Source of the DNA: Puccinellia tenuiflora
Taxonomy: Eukaryota > Streptophyta > Magnoliopsida > Poales > Poaceae
Direction of reading: 5' to 3'
Assembly: GCA_012064385.1 (NCBI GenBank)
Contig: QRDG01000028.1
Span: forward strand, 59,261 to 123,260
DNA: 64,000 nucleotides
How positions within the stretch are numbered: position 1 is the stretch's first letter; the number at the start of each line of letters is the position of its first letter. The notes under the pieces were generated by a model. The model was not told where the DNA came from and did no database searches. It saw only the letters and a program-made list of their open reading frames with translations. The translations under genes were made by a program, and so were the position numbers. Of the stretch, positions 48,801 through 60,679 are shown in pieces.

Positions 48801-50589
48801 CTCTGCATTGATCCATGCATACAAACCATTTGTATCTTTTGATGGATGAGTACCAAACATAAAATATACAGAGAAATATTATCAGGTAAGGAGATGAAAT
48901 CTGAGTATCTGCTTAACTTATGAAAATGTTTCAAACTACTGCAAAAAATGGGATTTCAGATCGACTGCTACTATGGTCCTACACATGGAAGCAAGATTGA
49001 ATTGGGAAGAAAGGGTAGTATAGTATTTGCTTTATCCATGCAGGTCAAATGAAATAACCTCTTCTAAGGGGAAAATAGAATAACCAACACATGGAAAAAA
49101 CCTAACAAACACACCTGGGAAGGTTTTGGTCAAAAACTAAACACACCACAAAAACACACCTTGTTATTAAAGGCCATCAGTACGTTTCCACTTCTCTGCA
49201 CAGCATATCTTGATCCTGGTATAGGAGTTAGCATGAGACACATAATATAAAATTAATTTAATTAAACAACAAACAACAGTAGAACTCAAGGTTAAATAAG
49301 TATTGCTTCATCGACAAGCAACAGATTAGAAGTTCAATCCTGGCTAAAATCTTACCAATAAGAAGATGGATGAGAGATCCCAAAGAGTGTCCGACACCAA
49401 ATGTAGGAAGGTCATTTACCTGAATAAAATTTCACATACTTAGTATGGTGGACAAAATACAGATTGAATAGTTGGAGTGTGCATGTGCTACTTACAGGTT
49501 CAGCCAAGTTTCTCAAGCACCTGTCAAACTTAAATTGAACATCATCTGCGATGTAGAAATGATCAAAACCGCTAGCAAATGGCGTAGCAATCACCAAAGC
49601 TCCCCTGAATTCGAAAATGATAAATCAGCATTCGTAGAAGTAGGAAGCCAAGAGAAAGTAGATGAACAGTGAATCATAACTGCTGCTGTAGAATATCAAG
49701 GACTAGTACTAGGAGGCAGTTGGGAATTACATCATGAGATCAGGTACAGTTCATTATAAGATTGTCGCATCACTGAATTCTTCAAACATGAATAGCATCA
49801 ACCGCTTGGAAGCACATGATAACTGAGTATCTACATAATCAAACATCGCTCTACCTTCAGCACAACTAAGAATCTCACTAATCCATTCGCTGAGCAGAGT
49901 ACGCATATGCTCGATAAAGTAAATTTGGTTCACGAGACATTGCTTATCAACCTACTTGTCAGCGAGACGCTCGAGGAAGAAGCGGTACGTGACCTGTGGC
50001 GCGGCTCCGACGAAAATCCCACCAATGAAATGAACAACAAACGAGGGTTTCGATGACTTGGGCCTCAGCACCCACGCCCCCTACCATCACAAGCAATTAG
50101 GATATCAATCCAACCACAAACAGAAGACAGTCGTAACTGAGGCGAGAGCTGCCGAAACGCACCTCGATTTCGGTCCAATCTCCGGTCGAACCCCATCCCT
50201 CGCTGGACTGCTTCGCCGCCTCCGTGATCACCCTGCACGCCGGCCGCCGCCACAGCAAGAGGTTAGACTAAGAAAGCGCGTGGTGAACATGTGGGAACCG
50301 CGGAACTATCCATCACCTACCTCTCGATCTGCGAGTAGAGCTGTATCGATCCGTCGGAAGGGGCGGGCGTGGGAGCCGGAGTCGGAGGAGCCGCGCCGCG
50401 GGCCCCCTCCTTGTCCTCAGACGCGCAGCAGGAGATAGCGCTCCTCCTCCTCGTCCTCCCACTTGTCGCCGCAACTCTACTTCCGGACCCCCTGAAGGAG
50501 GGGCAAGCGGAGGATGAGGAGGCGACCGTACCGCCGCAGCCGCGTAGCTGCACGGCGGACGGAGGCCGCGGAGACGCCACCCTTATCAT
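45861..50589 (-). CDS. DUF1350 alpha/beta-hydrolase-like protein, predicted plastid
   Basis: Ten exons, GT-AG throughout, in phase, 450 aa. Minus-strand order: 50589-50321, 50232-50163, 50080-49956, 49604-49496, 49419-49356, 49215-49160, 48592-48485, 47187-47038, 46383-46213, 46091-45861. The ATG at 50589 (MIRVASPRPPS) gives an Arg/Ser/Ala-rich, acid-poor leader of about 50 residues, like a chloroplast transit peptide. Then SEGWGSTGDWTEIEGAWVL, PSFVVHFIGGIFVGAAPQVT, ATPFASGFDHF, a serine-hydrolase elbow GVGHSLGS (Ser203), YGISRNLLIKFKDD, LPGDHGLPLQQ and the C-terminal WIASNSGPKLLR. These blocks match DUF1350 proteins as I remember them (Arabidopsis AT3G43540/AT5G47860); the substrate is unknown to me. 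The intron between exons 7 and 8 holds a 703-base insertion. Confidence 0.92.
47416..48118. mobile_element. MULE-like insertion in intron 7 of the DUF1350 gene
   Basis: Flanked by an exact 11-base duplication ACTGAGATTAC (47405-47415 and 48119-48129). The two ends are degenerate inverted relatives (GTCCAGATACGGGGATACGG at left; inverted right end GTCTAGG..CCCGGATACGG), both rich in GATACGG followed by an A/T-rich GGAAAA tract. A GC-rich block at 47580-47760 has a short open frame and could be a captured gene piece. Long diverged ends with a 9-11 base duplication fit a Mutator-like element; no transposase. Confidence 0.6.
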
Positions 50590-51028
50590 CTCTCGCGCCT
50601 CGTCTTCTCCGGTTCTCCCTCGCACCGAAATACAGAGTCGCAGACACAGCCTCTGTACGGAATTGGTGTTCCGTCTCCGCTTCAACTACCACTGGAGTGG
50701 AGTGTGCGGCTATCACGCGGCGCACGCCTGCACCGTAGCAGCCGGCGGCGCACGACAGCCGCAGGATCCCGCAAGAAACGACACGCGGGCCGTTGGATTG
50801 GTCAACAGGAAGTCAGGCTCCAGGTGCTCGACGCCACCGCCCGGTCAAAAAGCCCAAGGCGCTTCGTGCCCGCCGGGCGTTGGGCGTTGGCTTACGCTGC
50901 ACACCACACCACACCCCACCAGTACACTCCGGGCCCAACGCGCTTTATAAGTTGCTGCGCCCACGCTTGCTTGCCTCGTTTCTGCTCGTTGCTTGCGCTC
51001 GCTGCGCACCGACGAGAGCGGATCAGCG
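50590..51028. promoter_or_regulatory. Shared region between divergent DUF1350 and UPF0496 genes
   Basis: The two ATGs face away from each other, 439 bases apart. On the plus side TTTATAA at 50944-50950 is a good TATA box about 80 bases before the ATG at 51029. I see no clear TATA for the minus-strand gene, as is common for plastid-protein genes. Confidence 0.7.
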
Positions 51029-52276
51029 ATGCGGCCGTGGGAGCGCCGGGAGCCGGACACGGACGGAGAGGAAGACGACGAGGAGGAGGAAAAGGCTGCC
51101 TGCTCGAACACGGACGCTAACAGCAGCAGCGCGAATGCGAGCACAAGCTCGAGCACGGCTCCTAGCAGCGGCGCGAGGAGGAACGGAGGGGGAGCGGCGG
51201 TGGCGGGTGGGTGGCGGAGCCGCTCCGTCTCCGGGCCGACCATCAACCTCAGCCAGGAGTACACGCTCGCCATCCAGACCAGCTCCTACAACGAGATCTG
51301 GGCCAAGATCCACGTCACCGTGGACGGGCAGCGGGTGGACGGCGGCGACGACGACGAGGACGAGGAGGACAGGAGCACCCTCGCCGGGGTGCTCCGTCCG
51401 GACGACGCCGTGGTGGAGCGCGTGCTGGGGGACGCGCCCGACACGGAGCTCACCCACCTCGCCGCGGACTACCTCCGCAGCACGCACCACGCGTCGCTGC
51501 TATGCCTCTCCCTCCGCCGGGCGCTGCGTCGCGCGCGGGCGCTCTACGGGCCCATCACGGACATCCTCGCGCTGATCCCGCACCCGCAGCCTCTCGCCGC
51601 CCCGCACTGCGACTGCGCGTTCGACGCCTTCCTCCTGTTCGACAAAATACCCAACCCGTTCCTGCCCCCCGCGGCAGGCTTCCAGGGCATGCATCGAAGC
51701 TTTGCTGGCCTCAAAAACCATCTCGACCTCCGCCTCCTCAAGGCCCGACGAAGGCGACGGCTGTTGCGGTGCGCGACGCGTGGGTCTGGCATCTGCCTCG
51801 TTGCCTGCGCAACCGGCGCTGCCATTGCTGGCCTCGTGATCGCCACCCATGCCATTGCTGCGTTAGTGGCCGCCGCCCCTGCCTGTGCAGCGTCGCGTGG
51901 CTCCTGCTGTCCATCACCCGCTTGGATGAAACGCCTGCAGCAACACATGGACCGGCTTGACGCTGCGGCCAGGGGCGCCTACGTGCTGAACAATGATGTA
52001 GACACCATTGAACGGCTTGTGGGCAGGCTCCACGCCACTGTCGAGAGCGACAAGATCTTGGTCCAGATGGGACTTGAGCGCGGGAGAGGGCAGCACCACA
52101 CCATCGAAGAGGTGGTCCGGCAGCTCCGGAAGAACCATCCTAGTCTGCTACGCCAGCTTGCTGACCTTGAGGAGCACATCTGTCTCTACTTCGCAGCCGT
52201 TAACCGTGCAAGGTTGTTCCTTGTAGACCACCTCAATGCCCAGTCTGATCCCTACACTGAGCTGCCTTTGTCATGA
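51029..52276 (+). CDS. UPF0496 (DUF677) family protein
   Basis: Intronless, 415 aa, from the ATG at 51029 (MRPWERREPD); the frame opens earlier only with a TTG. Residues 1-65 are acidic then Ser/Ala-rich and probably disordered. The family region begins near PTINLSQEYTLAIQTSSYNEIW (70-91), continues with LTHLAADYLRSTHHASLLCLS (141-161), CAFDAFLLFDKIPNPF (196-211) and FAGLKNHLDLRLLKARRRRRLL. A Cys/Ala-rich hydrophobic stretch at about 253-286 (ICLVACATGAAIAGLVIATH) could span a membrane once or twice. Helical C-terminus with LVGRLHATVESDK and LEEHICLYFAAVNRARLFLVD. Family members are plant-specific; function is not established as far as I know. 3' UTR follows. Confidence 0.9.
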   Translation: MRPWERREPDTDGEEDDEEEEKAACSNTDANSSSANASTSSSTAPSSGARRNGGGAAVAGGWRSRSVSGPTINLSQEYTLAIQTSSYNEIWAKIHVTVDGQRVDGGDDDEDEEDRSTLAGVLRPDDAVVERVLGDAPDTELTHLAADYLRSTHHASLLCLSLRRALRRARALYGPITDILALIPHPQPLAAPHCDCAFDAFLLFDKIPNPFLPPAAGFQGMHRSFAGLKNHLDLRLLKARRRRRLLRCATRGSGICLVACATGAAIAGLVIATHAIAALVAAAPACAASRGSCCPSPAWMKRLQQHMDRLDAAARGAYVLNNDVDTIERLVGRLHATVESDKILVQMGLERGRGQHHTIEEVVRQLRKNHPSLLRQLADLEEHICLYFAAVNRARLFLVDHLNAQSDPYTELPLS

Positions 52277-54059
52277 TTTAGTAGTAGTCAACAACAGTAC
52301 CCATTTCAAGGATTTGGTGATCCGCTTTGTAAGGCGCCAATGAAATATATTGCAGCATGTCTGCACAAGTTTCTTGTTTCAACCAAGGTATTAGGCATTC
52401 ACTGCTATTGCTTGACACAATGTGTTGGTGAGTGTCTTTTTCATCGTTGTTTAGTTCAGCACTCTTCTCAGTTACATACATGTGGTCATCCTTTTTACTT
52501 CAACAATAATTACAGTATTGGGATAATAAAGCTATGATCCGGACTTGACTGCGCTCATTCCAGTGTTGTAATCTTTAAAGTTGAACTCCTGCTGTTAGAA
52601 AATAAGGTGTTACATGTCAATTGCTTCTGAAATTTTTTGGGGAGTTTATTTTAGCCCATACCTGACATCTTTCTCAGATCAAAATTACATAAATCTGCCA
52701 ATTAGAATGGTTGCTTCCATACCCTAGTGAAAGGTACACAAGGAGCAATGTGTTGTGCATAACTATTGACAGCTGCCACAAGATACTTTGATTATTCTTT
52801 ACTGATGTTCAGTCTGCATCTTGATGTTGAAACATAAACTTCAACATCAATATTGCTGGCAAGTTTATATTATGGAAAATTCCAGGTTGCTTAGTATTCT
52901 ATCAAGAAATTGCATGAGAGCATTCTTGCAGACATATTTCGATCGAGAAAGTTATGGTCGAAGTTTGGTGATTACTTTATTTCACATATATCCTGTTGTG
53001 TCTTTTTTTCCCAAGCACACCTAATTCTAGAAACAATTGGGAAAACTTCACACTGATATGGTCACAAATCGTGCTTTGAAGGATTTGATTGTAAAGCGCG
53101 GCCTTGGAAACTACAATAATACGTCTGAAGTTGTGATTTTCATAATATTTACCGTTGATATTCGAAGTGTTAGCTCTGTGTTTCTCTGCAACTCTTGAAA
53201 TGATTTAAAGGTCCGAGAGGAGTTGCAAGGTTATTTTCCTGTTGTATTCCTAGCTTTGCTGGTGCAGTGATCAGGTAGGCATACTATCGGCTCATTGGAG
53301 ATTGGCGGCTGTAGAGATATTTCATCTTGGTATTAAGCTAAGTTCCATCTCCAGAGATAAGATTTAGTCTTTGCATTTGCACTTTGTCGAGTATGAATGA
53401 TAAACTGTAAATAGACACTTTTAAATATTTGACATCGTTTTGTCTGCTGTTGTTCTCTATATATACGCTTGGTGTTGTATTATGCTGCCACCTTGTATTT
53501 TTCAATTTCGTACGATTTTAATTACAACTAGTTATGTAATTGTTCATTTAATTGTTGCTATTTACAGTTTTTTGCTCTTCTGAATTTGTAATGATCATAC
53601 AACATTTCAGGCTCACAGGTCCTAGGAATTATGGATGCTGCCTGGTTGTTCACTGGAACCTATTGCATCTCTAATACTGAAGTTTGCTTTAGTTGCATTA
53701 CGTGTGAGTGTGTGGGGGTGTGTACGTATGTTGTGGTTGCTTGTGCATAAATATAAGCACCTGGTTGTAAATACAGTAATGCTGCATTTGAGATCGACAA
53801 TTTGTCCACAGTTGTGTGGTGTGTGTTTTATTTCAACGGTTTATGCTGCATTTGAGATCGGCAATTTGTCCAATGCTATGGGCACCTTTGATTCAAAATG
53901 AACTTTGCAAGATTTTTGGAGGAATTGAATCCTTAGGATTTTTTCGTAGCTTGGTCGTTTGATTTGTATGATTGGAATGCTTATATTTTTTTGTTGGAAA
54001 AGATTCCTTTGCACTCTATTCTAGAGAGTATTTACATTTACTGGAGACCTAGAATTCCA
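52277..54059. other. 3' UTR of UPF0496 gene and intergenic DNA
   Basis: AT-rich, no gene seen. A 30-base segment ATGCTGCATTTGAGATCG.. is present twice (53779-53808 and 53843-53872, one mismatch). Confidence 0.6.
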
Positions 54060-56640
54060 AAGAACTTGTAGTTTCAAGATCTTTACTAAGGTACTATAGA
54101 ATAGGCTGGCCTGTATTTTACATCGGCTGATAGCACCTAACCAATCTGCGTTTGTAAAAGGTAGATACATAGTAGAGAGCGTAGTCATTGCTCATGAAGT
54201 TTTGCATTCAATCCATAGCTCTCGAGATAAGGGCATGGTTCTGAAACTAGACTACAAAAAAAGCCTTCGATAAGGTAAACCTAGACTTTTTCATTGAACT
54301 CCTGGTTCTCAATGGCTTCAACCCTAGAGGGGTTGAATAGATATTCCAGGTTACCCATTGAGGGTTGGTAGGAGTAAGAATTAACAATGTAGAAGGAAGC
54401 TTCTTCGTTACAAACAAAGGTTTGTGACAAGGAGACCCCCTGTTGGCCTTTGATGTTTATCTCCGTGGTATACTTACAAAAATGTTAGTTAAAGCTTCCT
54501 CGCAAGATCTTATTAGAGGGATTTGCCCTGATGCCTGCCCGGGTGGAGTCATCTGTCTTCAATACGAGACGACATCATCCTATACAACACCATCCTGTTT
54601 GAAGAACATGATGAAAACAAATCTAGGAACCTCAAAACCATTTTATCATGCTTTGAGAAGGTACCTGGCATGAAAATTAACTATAGCAAAAGTGAGTTGA
54701 TCCCTATAATCATGGATGAGGAAGAGACCCTCCCCTTTCTCGACATTTTTGGATGTCAAAAAGGATCCTTCCCCACAAAATACTTTGGTATTCCACTAAT
54801 ATACATTGTGACAATCTTAGAAGGGAAGATATCCAACCACTCATAGACAAAATCCTTATTAGAATTGTTGGTTGGAGAGGGGAACTCTTGTCATATGCAG
54901 GAAGAGTGATCCTGATTAAATCTTGCCTAGCTAGTATTCCTATATACGTCATGTCGTTCTTTAATTTCCCCATATGGGCCCTAGAGCTAATCAACACCCA
55001 AATGGCACACTGCATTTGCAATGACTTCGAAGGCCATAGGAAACTTCAATTAGCTAATTGCAGCCTAGTATGCATAAAAAAGAGTTTGGACGCTTAGAAA
55101 TTCCAAATCTGAGAGAAATCAATCTTTGCCTTTTAGGATCTTGCATCAAAAGATATATCTCCAAAGACACAGACTTTGGAAGGTCATTATCGATCACAAG
55201 TATAAAACCAATAGACCTAACATTTTCACTAGTAATGTTGTAGGGTGCTCCAGATTTTGGAAGGAGTTATGCCAGTAGTAAAATTCATCAAACTTGGCTT
55301 TAGATGGATAGCTGGGGATGGTCAACAAATCAGATTTTAGAAGGACACCTGGTTTGGCACCTTCCCATTGGTTGTTCAATACCGGGACATCAACATAGTT
55401 TGTAATGAGAAAACCTCCAGAGATTTCATCTCGTTCCCATCAATTCAGAGATGGGAACGAGCTGAAACTTACCTTTAGAAGAAACTTTTCTCATACAATG
55501 ATGGAAAAATGGTTTGTTATGGACTCACTTATCTGGCAGCTAGAGGACAAGGGTGTGTATACCACTAGTTCTCTTTGACATGTTATTAATTTTAGCGGCG
55601 TGTGTCCGGTTTTTATCCTTCTATTTGGAACCTGTGTGTTTCTCCAAAAATTCACATCTTCCTTACCTCACAATAAAACCATGACTAGAGATAATCTAAA
55701 AAGGAGGCAACTAAAGAAACCGGAAGACTGTGTTTTTTGCTCTAAGATGAAATTTGTGCATCACCTAATTTTGGATGTGTAGTTGCGGTTTGTACTTGGG
55801 ATTTGATTTCAGAATTCTTTGGTAAAAATATAGGCCTTGATCATGAATCTGTTGTCATATTATAGATCTCTATAAAAAAGAATTACGTCTTAAATTCCAT
55901 TACTGCTGCTACTCTATGGCGTATCTCGAAAAGTAGGAATGACATTGTGTTTAACAATGCCATATGGTTGAATACTAAACAGGCCTGGTCTTTGCTTCTG
56001 GGGGACAATCAAGAATTGGAGCATCTTATGCCAGGGGTAACTCTGGAGAAAGTTCTAGACTCATGTCAATTCCTATCAAGAAAACTGAAGACTCCACTTC
56101 CCCTCTGTGGCTGAGTACACCAGAAGATGATTCAATCAAAGCTGATGTGCAACTGGGGAGATGGCTGCCAGCTGCATAATGGGTAATCTGAGGATCTCAG
56201 ACGGTACCCCGACTCATACGGGTTCTCCAGACAAAGGTGTAAGCACCTTGGACGGCAAGAAGCTGATGCTGAGCCCCACCTCCCTTCTTCATCAAGTTGA
56301 ATGTTGGTCTCCCATGTCAGGCATCACCCCCCCCCCCCCCCCTCCTCGGAGGAAGATGAAGCCTACTGGGAACATGTGTGCCACAGAGGAAAGGTTCGCG
56401 ATCGCCTAATCATGTTGAGCATGTGAGTTGTTCCTTTTCATCTCTATTAGTTCTTGGTGCTGTAATAACTTTTATAAGAGTAGCTATGGAAGAATTAGCT
56501 CTTTTCAGTTTTATTTTTGGAACTGTTTTGGGGCATGCATGCTCTATGATTAATTTTGGTAATACCAAAACATCTGGACTAATGTGGTTTCATTCTTAAT
56601 GGAACCGGGGAAATCTTCCTGTTTTCTAAAAAAAAGAACA
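54060..56640 (+). pseudogene. Decayed LINE (RT and zf-RVT remnants)
   Basis: Plus-strand pieces in shifting frames: QSAFVKGRYIVESVVIAHEV and GMVLKLDYKK near 54150-54270 (RT fingers), PGMKINYSKSELI near 54665-54705, GIPLIY, GELLSYAGRVILIKSCLASIPIYVMSF-like text near 54880-54960 and IWNLCVSPKIHIF near 55620-55660. Many stops and shifts. A tail CTAAAAAAAAG near 56625 may be the poly(A) end. Older than the LINE at 35605. A 16-C run lies at 56327-56342. Confidence 0.8.
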
Positions 56641-57629
56641 TGTCACCCGACTCTAATTTTTCTCGTACCATTTTGTTATAAGAAGAGTGAATTCCATATC
56701 TTTTACCCCCGGATATATACATGTGACACTAATTACTCCATTTAGTGAATTTTTGTTTATATTATTCTTTTGAGAAACTTTGGACACTCCATTTCGGATG
56801 ATTGTCCATTGGACAAGGTATGAGGTGATGGTTGGAGCTCAAAAATATCAGAACGATGATGAGGAATGGAACATATGGTGTAGAGCAGGCTGAACATGAT
56901 CGTTGATGATATCATACGATACTTACATATTTTATCGCGCCATGTCGATCTAACATGCCAATCTTATCAAATAAAACAACGTAACATGTTGAAACAGGGT
57001 AAATTTGTATATAAAATCCCTAAACGGTGTATTTCAGTAAACAATCACTAAAGGCTTAATATGTGTCACGGATACGCAACGCTAGGGTGGAATTCATTCT
57101 TATTTTTCAAAGCATCATTTTGAACGGCCAAAATATGTCTTATATTTTAGAGAGTACATCTTGCTTGTAAATTACAGTCTAGACTAGACGTCTATGATAA
57201 AGCAAAGAAAAGAATAATAACGAAAACTAGAAAAAAAAAGGTTGCGGTCCTTCGGACAGCTGAAATTTCAAACTTCAGACATAGCGTGACACAGGCACTG
57301 GCACACAACACAGTACTACGGAGTACTTCAGTCCGTCTGCCACTCACACCCATCCCATTGGACCGACTAATGGGCCCACCCACTAATTTCGGGGAATCGG
57401 GGCAGAGGCGGGACCCACTCCCCGCAACGTGTAACGCGCCAAGGGTGACGGAGCCGTGAGCGAACCGTAACGGTTCCGTGGGTCGCGCCCCGTCCCCCAT
57501 CACCATAACCTGCGCATCCCCGGCACCCAGCGGCCAGCGAGCGGGGGTAACGTCGTCACCCTAACGCCGCCGCCGTGGCCGGGAGCGGAGCCCGCGGCGC
57601 AGCCCTAACGCCGCCACGAGCGCCATCCC
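56641..57629 (+). promoter_or_regulatory. Upstream region and leader of the trihelix-kinase gene
   Basis: AT-rich to about 57300 with no gene, then increasingly GC-rich. The last 200-300 bases are the probable promoter and leader. I see no clear TATA box. Confidence 0.55.
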
Positions 57630-60567
57630 ATGGCCTCTTGCGACGACGACTTCGGCCTCCTCGGTGACGCCGCCCACCCCGCTCCCCAGCCTTCCGCCCA
57701 GCCGGCCCCGCCGCAGCAGGCCCAGGTCTTCTGCTTCGTCGACGCCGCGGCCGCGGGCTCCGGCGCCGGCGCCTTCGTGCCGGCCCAGGAGGAGGGCAAC
57801 CACAGCTCCGACCGTGGAAAGGCGTCGCACCACTCCAAGCGGCGGAGGGACCGCGCGGAGGAGTTCAGCGATGGGGGCGAGTACTGCTCCTACATCAGCG
57901 GCGGCAGCGGTGGGAGGAAGGGCCGAGGCGGCTCGTCTGACTACCGGAAGGACCGGGAGGAGTGGACGGACGGTGCCATCAGCAGTCTCCTCGACGCCTA
58001 CACGAACCGGTTCGAACAGCTCAGCCGGGGGAATCTCCGGGGGCGGGACTGGGAGGACGTCGCCGCTGCCGTCACGGACGGCCAGGGGAAGGGCAGCGGG
58101 GGCAAGAGCGTGGAGCAGTGTAAGAACAAGATCGACAACCTCAAGAAGCGCTACAAGGTAGAGTGTCAACGCATCGCCGGCTCCGCCTCGGCCAGCCATT
58201 GGCCCTGGTACAAGCAGATGGAGCAGATTATTGGAAACTCCGCGTCGCCCGGCACCCCCAAGCCGCAGGCGGCCACCAACGACGAGAAGCCGGGGCAACA
58301 GCAGCAGCAGCACGTCAACAAAAGGTGCCTCATTTCTACATCTTCGCTGTGATTGATTTGGGGATCTACGTTTTGTAGATAATGAGGATCTAGAGACGAG
58401 CTGATGTTTCCCATTTCAGGTACCCTTCTTCCGGCACTGCCCCCCTGACAATGGTTCCCTGTTCCAGAGTAACCCCTCTCTCAAATCCGAAATGGAAAAG
58501 GGTACTTCTGAAGATTGGGGGCACTGCATTGGCTGGAGAAGCACCTCATAATGTTGACCCAAAGGTATTATCTTTGAGATATGTTCTGATCTTGTTGATG
58601 TCTTGATTTCTTCACAGAGAGCTTTGTGATCTTGCCAGGTGATCATGCTGGTTGCCAGAGAAGTTCAAGTGGCATGCCGCCATGGCGTCGAGGTAAACTG
58701 AATACATCTATTCTAGATATGAAGCGAGGCACGTCAAGCTGATGTTGCATTTTTTCCAATCAGGTTGCTATTGTCATGGGAGGTCGGAATGTATTCTGCG
58801 CTGACTCTTGGGTTGCTGCCACAGGCACTGATAGAGCTTCAACCCATTCGATTGGGTAATTTTTCCGGAATCAATGTCGTTGTTAGGTTTCTCAATGCTA
58901 AAAGGGTTCTGCTTGCATACTACAACATCACTCTTTTTTGTTACTCAATGGAGTAGTATACATCTAGAGATTTTCCTTTGGTTTTGTTCCAGTGCACAGA
59001 TTGGTTGAAGACTGGTCTTGTCAATAAGACTAATTTGGGACTGTTCTTCACATGGTCGTTTTGTTGTATACCGAGCATCTATAATTCTATATTGCTGTGC
59101 TAGTATAAATCCATATAGTTCACTGAAGCCACACATGATTATAGGCATAGCCGGAATATAGTAACTCACCGAGAGTAAGAAACCCCAAGTGCTTGCTTTA
59201 GTAAAAAGTATATTTTAGTATATCATGTAAACTTATTTGTGTAATTCAGTTGTTTTTTAGGGTGCTAGGTGGTCTCGAGCAAGCTGCCAAGCTTTGTTAG
59301 AACTTTTATTACCTTGTTTTTTTAAGTTGGCCAATTTCATGTGCCGCTGCTCCTGAATAATACCTAAAAGAATTGTGTAATTGTTCTACTTTGATCTTGA
59401 CTAGGTATGATCTTAAGCTGTAGACCATGGCAAGTGCAGAAAAGGCTATTCCGTTGATCTTCTTCATTTCAACCCCGATCATATTGTTTTAGTGCATCAG
59501 AATTGGTAGCCTTGGTTTGTGTTTGTGTGTTTCAGTAGGCAATTAAACATTCACATCTTTGATTTCCTACTACGTAATAATGACTAATGGTGCTCAATTT
59601 TCATATTGCTTATTCTTTTTCTCGTTTTTACATCTTTAGCTAGAACACACGAGTCTTGATGCTAACCATCAGGCCTGCATTAAAGTTTCTTGTGGATCCT
59701 AGCTTTCCTTCTGTGCTATTCAAGAATGTGTGATGAGGTTTTCTACATTTTGTATGTATAAATAACGCTCTGTAAAAATTCAGAATGATGGCAGCAGTGA
59801 TGAATGCAGTATTGCTCCAAGCATCACTGGAAAAGATTGGTGTGGACACACGAGTCCAAACTGCACTGATGATGCAAGAGGTTGCAGAACCATACATAAG
59901 GCGGCGAGCCATACGCCATCTTGATAAAGGAAGGGTTATTATCTTCGGTGGAATTGGTGCTGGTATAGGAAATCCACTTTTTACAACAGATACAGCTGCT
60001 GCACTGAGAGCTTCGGAAAGTATGTTGGCGAATCCTCTCCCAAACCCATTCCTGTAATTTCCAAAGGCTTGTTCTTAGCTCTTGTTCAATATTTAGCTTG
60101 CACTTGCATCTTTGCTTCCTTAGATGTGTATTTTTTTTCTATGAGAAAGAGAGCATCAGCTGTTATGGAGAGGTAATCTAACCAGATGTGCTGTCAACCA
60201 GTCAATGCAGATGTTGTCCTTAAAGGTGTCGCTGGAGATGATGAATATGGTTGTCCTCCTAGGAGCAACAGTAGTGCACAATTTGAGCACATCTCATTTA
60301 GGGAGTTAGCAGCAAGAGGAACCAGCAAAATGGATATGACAGCAATCACATGCTGTGAGGAGAACAATATTCCCGGTTAGTTTCTCTATGAATTTGCCGC
60401 AACAAAGTTGTGTCAGCACCTTCTCGGGCAGTTTCAATAAGTTGATTTTTGTGTGTACTTTTCTTGCAGTTGTCATCTTTAACATGTTAGAGCCTGGTAA
60501 CATCTCCAGAGCTATTTGTGGCGACCAAGTAGGTACATTAGTTGACCAATCAGGAAGGATCACTTAA
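57630..60567 (+). CDS. Trihelix DNA-binding / UMP-kinase-fold fusion protein
   Basis: Seven exons, all GT-AG and in phase, 497 aa: 57630-58324, 58420-58564, 58639-58692, 58764-58855, 59784-60019, 60202-60375, 60470-60567. Residues 1-105 are Ala/Pro/Gly-rich with a basic patch KRRRDR (70-75). Residues 109-202 are a trihelix (Myb/SANT-like) domain: EEWTDGAISSLLDAYTNRF, LRGRDWEDVAAAV, CKNKIDNLKKRYKVE, WPWYKQMEQIIG. From about 257 an amino-acid/uridylate kinase fold follows: KRVLLKIGGTALAG, VIMLVAREVQVACRHGVE, VAIVMGGRNVFCADSW, MAAVMNAVLLQASLEKIGV, DKGRVIIFGGIGAGIGNPLF with TTDTAAALRA, and PVVIFNMLEPGNI. I recall the same pairing in Arabidopsis AT3G10030, so the fusion looks old. Several usual UMP-kinase residues are changed (see findings), so it may bind rather than phosphorylate nucleotide. 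Confidence 0.93.
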
Positions 60568-60646
60568 CTTACAAGGCGGATCAGCTTTGTTGTAGCTTTG
60601 GGACAGCATGCCTCTTCTCCGAGTGCATGGATTTACGTGGATGGGA

Positions 60647-60679
<33 letters not shown>

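Noticed and set aside
50369..50950. 193-codon plus-strand frame
   Set aside because: It is antisense to DUF1350 exon 1 and runs through the shared promoter; GC-bias shadow.
50993..51028. Upstream TTG start for the UPF0496 protein
   Set aside because: Nuclear plant genes start at ATG; the ATG at 51029 is the first in frame after the TATA box.
57561..58313. 250-codon minus-strand frame
   Set aside because: Antisense to exon 1 of the trihelix-kinase gene; Leu/Arg-rich text typical of antisense GC-rich exons.
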